Origin: Rhodotorula mucilaginosa
Taxonomy: Eukaryota; Basidiomycota; Microbotryomycetes; Sporidiobolales; Sporidiobolaceae
Direction: 5' to 3'
Length of the DNA: 64,000 nt
Assembly (NCBI GenBank): GCA_034406715.1
Contig: CP137868.1
Location: 186,001-250,000 of the forward strand
Part shown: positions 10,404 through 20,998 of the stretch, one piece after another
How positions within the stretch are numbered: position 1 is the first letter of the stretch
Layout of the letters: every line of letters starts with the position of its first letter
Translations under genes and position numbers: made by a program
The notes under the pieces: generated by a model
Told to the model about the DNA's origin: nothing
The model's database searches: none
Seen by the model: the letters and a program-made list of their open reading frames with translations, nothing else

Positions 10404-11982
10404 CGAAGCTGCCACCGAATTGCGGCGACGCGGTGGCAGGAAAGGGGAAAGGGGGATGGAGAGGGAACCTGGCGGGACCTTCGGTGCTGTCGTCCTGCTG
10501 CTCCTCCTCGTCGAGCGTGTTGCGCGCGCCTTCGTATTGGACGCCGACTCCGCTGCCGTCCGACCAGGTGTCGATCTCGTAGATGCGGGCACCCTCTTCG
10601 AGCCAACACCACCGCCCCAAATTGACACTTGCCAGGCGTGGGATCTGCGAAAGCAGATCCACGACGCCGCGCGACTCAAGGGAGAGATACTAGTCATCCA
10701 TATAGTCCCCAACCCAAAGAACCGAGTTCTCAAACGAGACCTTCTTGATAAGCGTTCCTGCTAGGACGCCAAGGAGACGTTGCAGGACGGGATAGAAGAG
10801 GTCGACGTGGTGCATGGCGAGAGTCTGGAGAGGCGGCAAGAAGGGGAGGCTGTCGGTGTCGAAGCTCAAGCGGGCGATGTCTTCGCCATTGTGGTCAATG
10901 ACGAGGTGGTGCGGGTGCCAAAGGGCGAAGAACAGAGGGAAGGCGATGTCGTGGTACCTCCGGCATTCGACAAACGTAAGCTTGAGGTTGGCGACGCCAG
11001 ACAAGGCGGAAAGAAGGCAGAGGGACTCCGGGACGGCGTTGAAGGAGAAACGGGCCTCGAGAGTGCTTGTCGCGCGCAGTGGAAGGCTTCTGCAGGTAGC
11101 GTGACGGCCTCCGGAACAAGATGACGCACCGAGGCCGACCACGAGTTTGTCGTATTCGGCAGGATACCCAGAAAGGGCCATCGCGCCGGCGACGTGGAAG
11201 AGCGCGTTGTTGCCGAGGGTCTTGAGTGAGCCGCACATGAGGATGACCGGCACCGGTTTGAGATGTAGCGTTCCGATGGACGGCAGAGGCATGCCTTGGA
11301 ATGCTCGGCAACGAATGAATCGTTCGCGCACGTGGACGAGGTCGGACGTCGCCGGTCCCGAGTCGGCGAGGAACAGGATGTCCTTGAGGTTCGGGCAGGA
11401 CCGAAGGAAGCAACCGCAGATCTTGTAGTACGTCAAAAGTCGGGCGGTGGCAAGCAGCCAACTCTGAACAACGTCCAAGGGATGCTGTCCGACTTGCACA
11501 ACGAGAGGCAGAGCCAGCGCAACAAGGACGAGCAGGACGTCGCGGATGACCGCCGTCGTGGGCGCGTTCGCGACCAGAACGTGCAGGCCGTGGCACATAG
11601 CGGTGGCGTCAGTTCCGAGGGACGAGCTGTAGATCGAGACCGTCGCGGTCGCGAGCTGCCGTGTGACTTCGTTCGAGACGAAGGGCCGTCCATCCGTGTC
11701 GGCGACGAAGCAACGGTCGAAAGGAAGGAGCGTAGGGAGCAAGGACATGGAGGTAACGGCTTCGGCGACGACGGGAGAGGAGTCGAACAGTTGCGAAAAC
11801 GTGTCCAGTTGCCACAGCCGAGTCGTCCATCCTTGTTCGGTCGAGATGAGGCCGAGTGCGTTCTTGCGAAGGTAGCGGATGAGCGGGGCAAAAGCTGTGC
11901 TTGTATGGAGACTCTGGGTTCGAGCCCCAGCGTGGTCAATTTCTTTTGCCATTCGGTCGAGTGCTTGCAGATCCCCGGGCAT
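10381..11982 (-). pseudogene. F-box/LRR-like protein gene, probably degenerate
   Basis: One leftward frame runs from 11982 to 10381, broken once by TAG near 10690. The translation has the leucine-rich layout of the large fungal F-box/LRR-type families: ICGCFLRSCPNLKDILFLAD, SIGTLHLKPVPVILMCGSLK and, past the stop, IPRLASVNLGRWCWLEEGA. The usual N-terminal F-box is missing; instead the first residues are translated from an antisense tRNA-Arg fragment (11907-11938). The stop either sits in a 33-nt gt...ag segment (gttctt...gactag) that would keep the frame if removed, or is a true nonsense mutation. A 33-nt intron would be unusually short here. With the odd N terminus, I favour a decayed copy. 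Confidence 0.5.
11907..11938 (+). pseudogene. Displaced 3' half of tRNA-Arg(ACG), 32 bp
   Basis: Exact copy of 7029-7060: 3' part of the anticodon arm, variable loop, whole T arm, 3' acceptor strand and discriminator base. No matching 5' half lies upstream, so this is not a functional tRNA gene. It lies antisense within the 5' end of the LRR-like gene. Confidence 0.85.
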
Positions 11983-12641
11983 CCTTTTGCTTTGGCCAAT
12001 GCTTTAGGCATTGCACATTGAAGCTTACTTCAAGAGTGCAGCGCACAGAATTCCTCAAAAGCAGCTTCAGCCGACACTCCTCACTGCCTTGTTCGCTCGG
12101 GGTGGCGAAGAGGTTTTGGTTCAGCGCTTAGCGCTTACGGACAGAGGCAAAGAAGAGACATGCAGTACTGAATGGCAAGCTCTCATTTATGCTGGCATTC
12201 AGCTGCAGTTTGCATGGTGGAGGATAGAGGCGCACATGCCACCTCTCGCGCTTTGGGGGCCTGCGCTTGATTTCTGAACTTGCTCGTCATTCTTCATGGG
12301 ATTCCCAGCTGGGTCATTCTCTTTCTAACCGTAGCGGGATTGTCGCAACAGGCAGAGCACATCGGGCAAGAATGTGTGAAGCTACTTTATTGGCTGTGCG
12401 CAAGAGGGCCTCGGGCAAGTGTCTGCTGTCATATTTGCCAACTGTCCCACCCGGCAGCTCCATATGGCCATACTCCTGAGTCTCTCTTTTCCTTCTGCCC
12501 GCTCTGCAAAGTTCACAAGCATTTGGCTTTGAACACATACATAGCAATAAAGCATTCAGAGCACCAGATGGCAGTGGCGAATGGGCGCATCTTCAGATTG
12601 GTGATGTATATATTGTTGATTACAAAAAACAGCATCAACAA
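11983..12641. other. Intergenic region between the LRR-like gene and tRNA-Leu
   Basis: About 660 bp, less GC-rich than the rest of the window. Short open frames exist on both strands but none has intron signals or recognisable protein features. It may contain decayed coding sequence; I cannot identify any. Confidence 0.3.
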
Positions 12642-12733
12642 GGTGTTTTGGCCGAGCGGTCTAAGGCGCTAGCTTAAGGTTCTCTGTAACCCGCTAGTCC
12701 GAAAGGGCGTGAGTTCGAATCTCACAGACATCA
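12642..12733 (+). tRNA. tRNA-Leu (anticodon AAG), with an intron
   Basis: Acceptor GGTGTTT (12642-12648) pairs with AGACATC (12726-12732), discriminator A at 12733. The D arm is GCC-GAGCGGTCTAA-GGC, typical of Leu/Ser type-II tRNAs. Anticodon stem CTAGC pairs with GCTAG around loop TT-AAG-G, interrupted after position 37 by a 12-nt intron (TTCTCTGTAACC). The long variable arm (TCCGAAAGGGC) and T arm GTGAG-TTCGAAT-CTCAC complete a class-II leucine tRNA. TTTTT follows within 10 bases. Confidence 0.93.
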
Positions 12734-12932
12734 GAATCTTTTTGCGGCTTCTCTCTTTTTTGGACAGAAACCACACTCTTTTGCCGCACCCGGTGTCCGC
12801 TCAGGGATGCTTCCTGCTCTTCGAGAGTGGGGAGAAAGCACCTTTGGCCAATGCCGCTCTCAAGTCCCCGTGCGCCTGGCAGTTGCTGGCAGAACAAACA
12901 GCTTCAAAAACGGTTCGCAGCAAATGTCGCCA

Positions 12933-14080
12933 CTACAAAACACCAGCCTCCTTCATCTTGTTGACAATGTCATCAACAGATTCCACCTGGCAGGTTCAAA
13001 GGAGTCAGGATGTGAAACTTGCAGAGAAAATTGTGGAAAGGCGCCGTGAGGAGGTTCCTGCTCACCTTAGCTCCACCTTGCCTCGCAGGCGGGGCCGCAA
13101 CATTGACAGACTCGAGCCGCGGCGCAAGGTCGGCACCAAGATCCGCCGCCTTGAGCTTCTGGAGCGGCTTCTTCTTTGCCTGCACACGAAGAGAAAGTCC
13201 GTCGATCAGGCTGGCTCGTCGCAAGCGGACGTCACGGAAGGGAACCACGAGAGAGGCGCGCGTACCTTCATGATGTTGGGCAAGCTGGCATACCGCGGCT
13301 GGTTCAGCCGCAGATCGGTCGTAATGACGGCCGGCAGCGACATCTTGAGAGTCTCCAGCCCTCCGTCGATTTCTCGCGAGACCGTCACCGTATTGGCTGC
13401 GGTGTCGAGGTCGACCTTGCTCGCAAAGTTGGCCTGCGGCCACGAAAGCATGCCGGCCAACATCCCACCGACTTGACTGGAATCGTCGTCGATCGCCTGT
13501 TTGCCCATGAGGACGATGTCGGGCTTTTCGCGGCCGACAATCTCCTTCAGGGCACGCGCGACAGCGAGCGGCTCGACAACGTCATCTTCCGCCGTTTCGA
13601 CGTGGATCGCGTCGTCGGCGCCCATGGCCAGCGCCGTGCGCAGGACCTCGGAAGCCTTTGCCGGACCGATGCTGACCACCGTGATTTTTTCGATCGCTTC
13701 TTTGGCCTTCTCGCGCAGTCTGACGGCTTCCTCGACGGCTGTTCGAGTGTCATCAAGTCAGCAGCGGCTCCCCGCGAGGCCCAAGGTGCGCAAACCCTAC
13801 CGATCTCGTCAAAGGGGTTCTGCTCGCGTCAAGGAACGACATCAGCCTGGTGCGGTCGAGTCTCATAGGTCGGCGGCCTGTGGACATACCATCGAGTGCT
13901 TGACTCCCTTGGTCTCGACGCCTTTAGGGCCAACGCGGATCTTGACAGCATCTGTGTGCGGAGTGCCGACGAGTGTCAAGGACCGAATGGAACCAGCCGG
14001 CGGTGCAAGCCAGACGTACAGTCGACGGTGCGCTTGACCGGCACGAGCAGCTTGAGCCAGGAAGGAGCAGTAGGACGCAT
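12933..14080 (-). CDS. ETFB: Electron transfer flavoprotein, beta subunit
   Basis: Mitochondrial ETF beta accepts electrons from acyl-CoA and other dehydrogenases and passes them to ETF-ubiquinone oxidoreductase as a heterodimer with ETF alpha. The start ATG (14078-14080) gives [20 protein letters not shown], the typical beginning of the family. Later segments include [38 protein letters not shown], the ETF-beta signature [20 protein letters not shown] and [12 protein letters not shown], then [15 protein letters not shown] and, after an intron, AKKKPLQKL. It ends [14 protein letters not shown], stop 12933-12935. There are about four introns. Length is near the usual 250-260 residues. No long mitochondrial presequence is evident, as is common for ETFB. 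Confidence 0.95.
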
Positions 14081-14412
14081 GGTTGAAGGTGACAATGGCG
14101 CGGATCTCAGGGGGGGCGAGTACTGCGCGGGCAAAGGTGGAGCGGCAACTCGCCCTCGACCGTCGGCCACCCGTCGCGATCGGGTCGCCGGCGACTCGGT
14201 CTTTCCCGCCTCGCGATGTCGCGGGCAGCCCAACAAGCACACAGAAGTCCACACATGTCACCTTTACCTTACGGAACAGAACCGGCCGCAGGGACTATCG
14301 GATTTCAATATCCGGCTGCATTACAACTATCTCGAACTAGCTGCAGACTGCACGAGCGCGGGCTGTTCCGCGCGACATGACTAGAGTGTGCGCGAATGCC
14401 TCTCCGTTCAGG
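14081..14412. other. Spacer between ETFB and GPI12
   Basis: About 330 bp holding the ETFB promoter and the GPI12 3' UTR, since both genes run leftward. No other gene seen. Confidence 0.35.
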
Positions 14413-15585
14413 TCATCCTACGCGCGAGACGCTCACGTACCACAGGTACCGGCTGAAGGTGACGAAGAGCGTTCGGAACCATCTCGCTTGGCTTTGGTGT
14501 GCATGGAACGACGCCCGCGTCAGTCGGTACTGGCTGATCGAGTTGACAAAGACGGCGGCGTCTTCGCGTCGCGTGTTGACGAGGGTCTGCCGAAGCACAA
14601 CGAATGGTAGGAGGAAGACGGATGTGAATTTGGCGAAAATGCTGGTCGAGTCGACTGCGTAGATGGGCGGATATTCCCCGGTCTGCGCGGCAGCCCTGTC
14701 GCACATAAAAACATGTGCATGAGAGGCAGTTTCTCGGCCTGTCAACCGCAGTGGGCGGAGGAGCAGCAGAAAATGCATCGCCTACCGCATTGCCGAGCCG
14801 ATTGCTCGATGATTGACGTGACCGGACACACCGTACGCGTCAAAGGTGACGATCTGATTTGCCAAGGGATGTCAGCCATGCTCGCCGCGGAGCGAGAAGG
14901 GGATCCACAGACCGCGTCAGGCTGCCAGGCAGCAATCCATCTTTGCAATTGTGCGTGAATTTCGGCCGCCTCCCACCATACTCCGGGCTCGTCTTGCAAG
15001 TGACTGTGAGCAGGTGATAATCAGAACCAAGACATCCAGAGAGAGAGAGACAGAGGGAGAGAGCGAGCGACGCAGCCGCGCGTACGGGACGTCAAGCGCA
15101 ACACATCGATCGGAGGAGATTCCCAGCCTCGCACACGATAGCTCCAATTCTCCGATGCGTTCACTCCCGAGCCCCTCGTGGTTGCCTGACATGCAAAGAG
15201 CTGTGAGCCGCCTGGTCCTCTGCAACTTGCGCAGCCGCAGCCTCTCTCTCACCGGTGGATAGACACAGTAGAGCGCCGCGCCTTGGCTTTTGCTGGAGCA
15301 GGTTGAGGATGGTAGGCGCGAAGAAGAAAGATTCGTCGTCGGCTATGGCCGCGCGTGTCGGTCAGTCATGCATGTCCCTCCCTGTACCGCCGTCTGAGTA
15401 TCGACCTCCCGTGCCAACTCACGATGGGCTGTGACCCAAAGCACGTTCTCCGAACGTTCCAATTCCGCGGGGAGAGGCAGAGCCGGGAGATAGTCTTTCG
15501 CGATCGTCGCGAGCAGAACCACGAGCATGTAGGTTGAAAGTGCTCGGGTCCAGTAGCGGGACATCCGCCGTTTGGAGAAGAGCAT
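14413..15585 (-). CDS. GPI12: N-acetylglucosaminylphosphatidylinositol de-N-acetylase (PIG-L family)
   Basis: Catalyses the second step of GPI-anchor synthesis, deacetylating GlcNAc-PI at the ER membrane. ATG at 15583-15585 gives MLFSKRRMSRYW followed by a single hydrophobic segment (ALSTYMLVVLLATIA), the N-terminal membrane anchor. The catalytic metal motif is split by an intron: VTAHP joins DDESFFFAPTI (the A-H-P-D-D-E signature). Further family segments are NHEGLGSERIGEL, DVWWEAA-like ...WWEAAEIHAQLQRW, and IVTFDAYGVSGHVNHRAI carrying the H-x2-N-H metal ligands. The C-terminal part contains YAVDSTSIFAKFTSVFLLP, and stops at 14413-14415. About five introns. It is divergent from HIS1, with about 240 bp between start codons. 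Confidence 0.93.
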
Positions 15586-15825
15586 CGCGGCGAACGCGCC
15601 GGAGAGCGAAGACCGGGGAGCGTGTAAAGCAGAGAGTCCGGCTTGGGACCGCTATGTCGATCCCGTATAGGCAAGCATGGGCAGCTGAGCGAGTGTCTGG
15701 CCGCGAAGCGAGAAGCGCCGACCTCGCATCGACGCGCGGAACGTGAAGGCGATCGCGCACGCAGACCAGAGTTCGTCTCCCGCTTTCGCAGCTCCCTAGG
15801 CAGACCTCGAGCCGCCACTGCGACC

Positions 15826-17214
15826 ATGCTGGACTTTTTGAACGAGAGCCTCAAGGGCCGATGCCTCTTCGCCATCCCGAAGAAGGGTGATTTCCCTCCC
15901 TCTGCTCTCTTTCATTCACGCACCGGGATAGCAGGCGACTGATCAGACTCGGACGTGCGGGCACATAGGACGGCTCTACGAGAAGTGTCTTCAGCTTCTT
16001 GCAGGTGCGCACACGATATCGGCCAGACTCTCGACCCACTCACTCGCGCTGACTCCTTATGAGCGGCGATGCAGGCGCCGACATCCAATTCACTCGCTCC
16101 CACCGCCTGGACGTATGCCTCGTCCGCAACCACAACATGGCGCTGTATGTGTCGATGCCCGCACCTGCCCTGTGATCGCTGCCCTCGTCACGTCTCTCCC
16201 TGACACCGCTCGCCGACAGCGTCTTCTTGCCCGCGGCCGACATCCCTCGTTTCGTCGGAGAGGGCAACGTGCACTTTGGTATCACCGGACAAGACATGGT
16301 CGCGGAAGCCGACGTCAATGGCCTCGTTTCCGAGGTCCTGCCGCTCGAATTCGGCAAATGCAAACTCCAGGTCCAAGTCCCGGAACGTGGACCGATCGCG
16401 TCCGTCCAAGATCTCGTCGGCAAGAAGGTCGTGACGAGCTTCGAGGTCCTCGCCGGACGCTACTTTGCCGACCTCGACGAGAAAGCGGGCAAGGCGAGGG
16501 GCAGCACCAAGATCGAGTACATCGGCGGCAGCGTCGAAGCTGCATGCGCCCTTGGTCTCGCGGATGGCATCGGTCAGTCTGTACACACTGTCGCCGCCCC
16601 GAAAGCCGAAAGCTGACGGTACACCCTTGACCCACTATGCGTTTCCTTCCGTCCACTAGTCGACCTCGTCGGTAAGCTTCTCTTCTTGGAGATGACTGCG
16701 AGCGCCCCGGCGTATCACTGAGGCTCGTCCCTCTACCGCAGAGTCCGGAGAAACGATGCGGGCTGCTGGTCTGCACGCCATCGAGACGGTGCTTGTTTCC
16801 CAAGCGGTGCTCATCCGCTCCAACAAGCCCGCCAACGAGCACGATCCGCTCATCGAGCGCATCACCTCGCGTATCGCTGGAGTCGTGGCCGCCGGCAAGT
16901 ACGTCTTGTGCAACTACAACATCCCGCGGAAGGTGGTCGCCGAAGCGACCCGCGTGACGCCGGGTCGACGGGCAGCCACGGTTTCGCCGCTGGACGACCC
17001 GGAATGGGTCGCGGTGAGCAGCATGGTCTTGAAGGCAGAGGTGGCGGATGTGATGGACAAGCTCCAAGTAAGATCTCTTCTCCGCTCTCGCGCGTCTCGT
17101 TCAGCCGAGTTTGCGGTTCCTGACCTCGGATCCAATCTTGATTCCTTCCTCGCACGGCAGGCGGTCGGAGCCTCGGATATCCTCGTGATTGGCCTGACAA
17201 ACTGCCGCGTATAA
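15826..17214 (+). CDS. HIS1: ATP phosphoribosyltransferase (histidine biosynthesis, first step)
   Basis: Condenses ATP and PRPP to phosphoribosyl-ATP, committing to histidine synthesis in the cytosol. ATG at 15826 starts MLDFLNESLKGRCLFAIPKK, and the first intron joins KKG to RLYEKCLQLLA. Family landmarks follow: VGEGNVHFGITGQDMVAEAD, GKKVVTSFEVLAGRYF, the PRPP-binding-region equivalent KIEYIGGSVEAACALGLADG, then VDLVESGETMRAAGL. The C-terminal regulatory domain is present (ITSRIAGVVAAGKYVLCNYN, ending ILVIGLTNCRV, TAA 17212-17214), so this is the long form, presumably open to histidine feedback. About five introns; length close to 300 residues as in other fungi. Confidence 0.97.
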
Positions 17215-17392
17215 AGCGGCTACGCGTATCGGACTGCAATATAGAGATAGAACTCGATTCGCACGCATCAGACTCGTCAGAATCGCGATTGGCAACAAAC
17301 GAAAACGCAGCGGGAAGAATGGACAACATCAAAAGCTCAGTCGGAACACAGGGTAAAGAGGCTAACTACGGGATAAGATGAAAAGCTGGCTT

Positions 17393-18121
17393 TTAGACTG
17401 TTGTGCCGTGAGGGCAGAGCGAGTCCGTCAGAGAAGCCCGGAGACGCGCTTGGCAATGCAATGTCAGGCGGAGACGTACTTTGGAAGACCGAATCGCGGT
17501 AGACCAGCGTGTTCCGACCTTCTTCCGAGCGCAGGATTTCTGCGATCTACAACGCGTGATGAGGGCCAATGAGTACCGTTCTTGATTCGGGAAGGTGAAG
17601 GGATCAGCTCACCTCGGGATCGGGCTTCAGGCCCAACTTTTCCGCGCGCTCCCAGCGCTCGAGCCGGCTGTCAGGATGATCATCAGTATGCGGATTCCGT
17701 GTGAAGGCGATAGCGTCTGCGACGCACGTCATTCGACTGCAGGGTCCAAATTCTTCGTTCGCGTCAAAGACTCGGAGGATGACCTCGATATCGTCCATGC
17801 CGTCGCGGTGAACTGCGCAAGAAGCCACGAGACATCAGTCACATGCGGTCCGTATGGAGTCGAAAGAAAGGCGGTAATCGAGCACTTACTGGGCGTGCCC
17901 ATCTCGCGCAGCGCCTTTCTGTAGAGGCTCGGGTAGAGCCCAGCGAGTTCCGACTTGGCGGCAGCCTTGCTGGTCGATGCGGTGGCCTTCTTTTTCGGCT
18001 CCACGGAGTTCCCACTCTGCTTTTGAGCGGTTGCTGCCCCGCCTTTCTTGGTGCTGGTGAAGCCCAGCGAGGCTTTGGCCGCCGGAGGCTTCGCCGCGGA
18101 AGATCTCGCTTTGGGGGCCAT
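17393..18121 (-). CDS. DNA polymerase delta subunit 4 (p12/Cdm1 family)
   Basis: The smallest, accessory subunit of the replicative polymerase delta, which stabilises the complex and contacts PCNA. ATG 18119-18121 starts a basic, low-complexity N terminus (MAPKARSSAAKPPAAKASLG) containing SLGFTSTKK, which could serve as a PCNA-binding region. The conserved C-terminal family block is spliced from two exons: FDANEEFGPCSRM joins TRLERWERAEKLGLKPDPE, matching the consensus F-D-x3-x-GPC-x3-TRL-x-RW-x-RA-x2-LGL. The donor gtgcgt and acceptor gacag restore exactly this frame. The last exons give EIAEILRSEEGRN and a stop at 17393-17395. About four introns. Budding yeast lacks this subunit; fission yeast and most basidiomycetes have it. 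Confidence 0.85.
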
Positions 18122-18707
18122 GCTGACTTTGCCGACGAGTGATCAGAACTGTGGAGCGGAAACCATAAGTCGCATCAGTGCGTGTCATCCCGGGTGCAGG
18201 TGGATCCCGCGAGGAAGAAGGGCGGCAAACCCGCTGGCGAGAGGAGGAGGACGAGCGGCCGGTCTCGTCACCCTCGCCTGTCCCAATACTCACGTTGGCG
18301 TGGACTGCGTTATTGCTCTTGGACGTGTGGACAGTGCCTTTCCACGACGTAGACGATGGGCAGACGAGCGTCAAGCGAGCTCCTGTGGAGGACGTCATTC
18401 GTCAGAGTCGCTGGCGGCGCCGTCGTATCCTGCGCGCCACATACACGCCCGTGCTGGAAAAGATCTAGACGAATCAGACTTACCGGGTCTTTGGATGGAG
18501 GAAGCGAGTTCACGCAGTTGGGCGAAAGGGGCGATGGTTCAACATAGGTCCTCGATCATTTATTGCCTCCATCGCGAGGTGGCACTTTTCCAATATCGCA
18601 CAGACGATATGGATAAAGACAGAGAGGCATTGCAGCGAAATTGTACGACAAAGAATGGTATGTATAGACTGACACTCGTTCGGAGCCGAGGAAGAAGAAA
18701 ATATGTG
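18122..18707. other. Spacer between POLD4 and MOB1
   Basis: About 590 bp, promoter side of the polymerase subunit gene and 3' side of MOB1. Short open frames on both strands (for example 18178-18468) have no supporting features. Confidence 0.35.
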
Positions 18708-20080
18708 TCACTTGGCCAGAATGGAACTCACGAGCTCATCGAGCGGCGCCAACTCTTTCTTGTCGACGAGCTTGAACTGCTCGTAGGGCACGTTGTCAGT
18801 ACAATCAGTCTGAGCCACTCGCAGGAGGTAAGCGCACCTCGTCGAGAAAGAGTACGAAATGGTGGAACGACGTGTTGAGGTGGGCTATTCGATTGCCACC
18901 AGGGAGCGTGTCAGCGCCCGCACTGCGTCACAGACTAGAGTTTGCGCCGTCGACGCCGCCGGACATACCTTCGATACTGAGAGCACACAGCTGTGCAAAG
19001 TGGTGGTTGTACAGGTGGGCGTAGACCCGGAAGAGGCGGCGGTTGATCGACTTGACCGTGGAGAGAAAGTCCTTCGGAAAAGGAGCGCCTGCGAGCCCGT
19101 GCACAGAAAGGACGGCTAGCGTCAGTGTCTTTGACACGTCATAGGAGCATGCTAATCCAAGCTCACCCATTTGGCTCGGAAAAATGCCCTCGTCGTCCAG
19201 CATGCCTTGCACCCAAGTCATCAAATGGTCCACATATTCTGCCCATGACCCACGATACGTCAGCTTGCACTTATCGCCTTCCAGCTCCGGCCAGCTTATC
19301 AAGCGGGAGAGGTAAGCGAGGGCAGAGGCTCACCCGGTGCAGACATCTTTGTCGGCTTCCGGAAGCGAACCCCGTCCTGCCAATGGTATTCGAAGCGAGA
19401 CCCCGCGCTCATGACAGGACACTCCTGAGGCGTGCAGAACTCGGTGATGCAGCCGTACTGCATTTGCGCCATACCGCGTCAAACCGAGCGCTGGGATGCA
19501 CGCAGAGCCTCAGCCAAGTTCCCCCCGAACTTACAAGCATGTTGAGCTGGTTGAAAAAGTCGACCGCTGCTCCGTCGCGTGTCAGAGAGACGTATGAGCT
19601 TGCCTCGGTTGTCGTGGGAGCGAGGGGCTGCGGAGACAGGATGGACTTACTGTTGACTGCGAGCCATTCGTTCAAATCTTCCCCCTCCGGCAGGACCACC
19701 GCGAGGCGCAGATTGCCGGAACCGAGTCTGTAGCATACGTGTCCCATTAGACTCATGCAGGCGCGTCAACGGGAGCGAGGCCTTTCGCGTGGCAGCGTAC
19801 ATTGCCTCTGCATACCTAGCAAAAGTACAGCATCGCGTTTGCGGTCAGCGTTGACGGACCCCTTTCGCAGAGCGCACTTGCACGTCTGCACTCACTTCTT
19901 CAGCTGGTAGGCACGCGTTCCGCTGTCACCGGTTCGACGAGGCTTGAAGGCACGAGCCTTGCCGCTGGATGCGGATGTCGGGCAACGGTGGGGAAGGGTG
20001 AGCCCGATGTCGCGCTCGTCTGGAGTATCGGCGCGGAGCACAGTCCGGTCGGGAGCCGGAACGTACCCAAGAAAGCTCAT
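18708..20080 (-). CDS. MOB1: MOB kinase activator (Mob1/phocein family)
   Basis: Mob proteins bind and activate NDR/LATS kinases; Mob1 works in the mitotic exit/septation network. ATG 20078-20080 gives [15 protein letters not shown], followed by a Ser-rich linker and [20 protein letters not shown], the usual start of the fold. Then come [32 protein letters not shown] and the zinc ligands C-x4-C (CTPQEC) with the later H-x4-H pair in [13 protein letters not shown]. Also seen are [20 protein letters not shown] and the C-terminal [12 protein letters not shown]. Stop at 18708-18710. About seven introns. The zinc site and C-terminal block are intact, so it should be functional. Divergent from the small membrane protein gene, with 102 bp between start codons. 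Confidence 0.94.
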
Positions 20081-20182
20081 GGACGTGTCCGAATCACAGG
20101 GCGTCGGTGACGGCAGAGCGCGAAAGACGGACGCGCCCAAGATCGCTCAACACGACTCTTGCTCTCCGACTTCACTTGCTCG

Positions 20183-20856
20183 ATGCGTCGGCGCTCGACG
20201 TACACAGCCCCAGGCGACGATGCACCAGACGGGGACCATGCTGCGGTTCTTGACGAGACCGGTCCGTCCGCGCCCCTTGCGCATGCCGAGGGACCTTTCC
20301 TCGCCGGAGGCGCTGTTGGCTCACACGCTCCGTCTCTCTGGCCTCGCACACGCTATCAGAACAAGACGCTGTAGTCTCCAATCTCCTGCGAGAGGCTACT
20401 CAGGCTCGCCAGCTATACCTTCTGATAGCCGTCTTGCTCAATCTCGCCGCCACATTGTACGTCACCCCTCCGGTCCACTTCGTACACCCCGGACAAGCGT
20501 ATTGACTTTTCGATCTGGATGCATCGAATAGTGTACCACTTAACGCACCGTCGCCGGTTCTCGCCGTTGCAGCCCGACTCTCCTCACTTTGCACGGCTGC
20601 TCGCTTCGCCCTCACCGTCCTCAACTACAACAACAAGCCTTGCGACCGCCCGTCAATCGACGCCATCCTCGCCGTCGCTCCGGCCATGAATTTGCTGCGC
20701 ACTGTATACTCGAACGGTGCCGATCGCGCAAGTCTTGTCTGTGCGGTTCCGAATGTCTGTCACTTTGCAGGCGTCCTCTTCGCACGACAGGGCGAAAGCC
20801 TGGTCCGGGACGCGCGTGGACTCGAACACCTCAAGTACGCAGCACCAGGGGCATGA
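20183..20856 (+). CDS. Unknown small protein with a hydrophobic segment
   Basis: Not recognised. A consistent spliced model exists. ATG 20183 opens MRRRSTYTAPGDDAPDGDHA. An intron gtccgt...atcag (about 20262-20357) leads to EQDAVVSNLLREATQARQLY and a hydrophobic helix LLIAVLLNLAATF. A second intron with a consensus gtacgt donor (after 20456) and aatag acceptor near 20530 joins VPLNAPSPVLAVAARLSSLC. The protein continues ALTVLNYNNKPCDRPSIDAI and stops at 20854-20856. Total about 170 residues, with one or two membrane-associated helices predicted by eye. Its promoter is shared with MOB1 and it is followed 140 bp later by RIO1 on the same strand. Confidence 0.5.
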
Positions 20857-20998
20857 TAGTAGACCTCTTCTCGCTTGGAATGCAGGAGAAAACACCGTGT
20901 CAATTTTCTGCTTGTGAAGATTGAAAGCCCGCAATTTCACGCTCGACATTTCAGACGGAGCTCAGGTTCCGCCGTGCACCTCGTCCGTCACGCTTAAC

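Noticed and set aside
7029-11938. A 4.9-kb integrative element bounded by tRNA 3'-end repeats, in the style of bacterial islands
   Set aside because: The interval contains no integrase-like gene and the flanks do not otherwise match; a displaced tRNA fragment is the simpler reading. Kept only as a rearrangement scar.
15030-15080. GA-rich repeat as a possible regulatory element
   Set aside because: It lies inside a GPI12 intron and is a simple pyrimidine tract on the coding strand, typical before an acceptor.
18178-18468. A small rightward gene between POLD4 and MOB1
   Set aside because: No consensus introns or recognisable composition, and the stretch is promoter sequence for POLD4.
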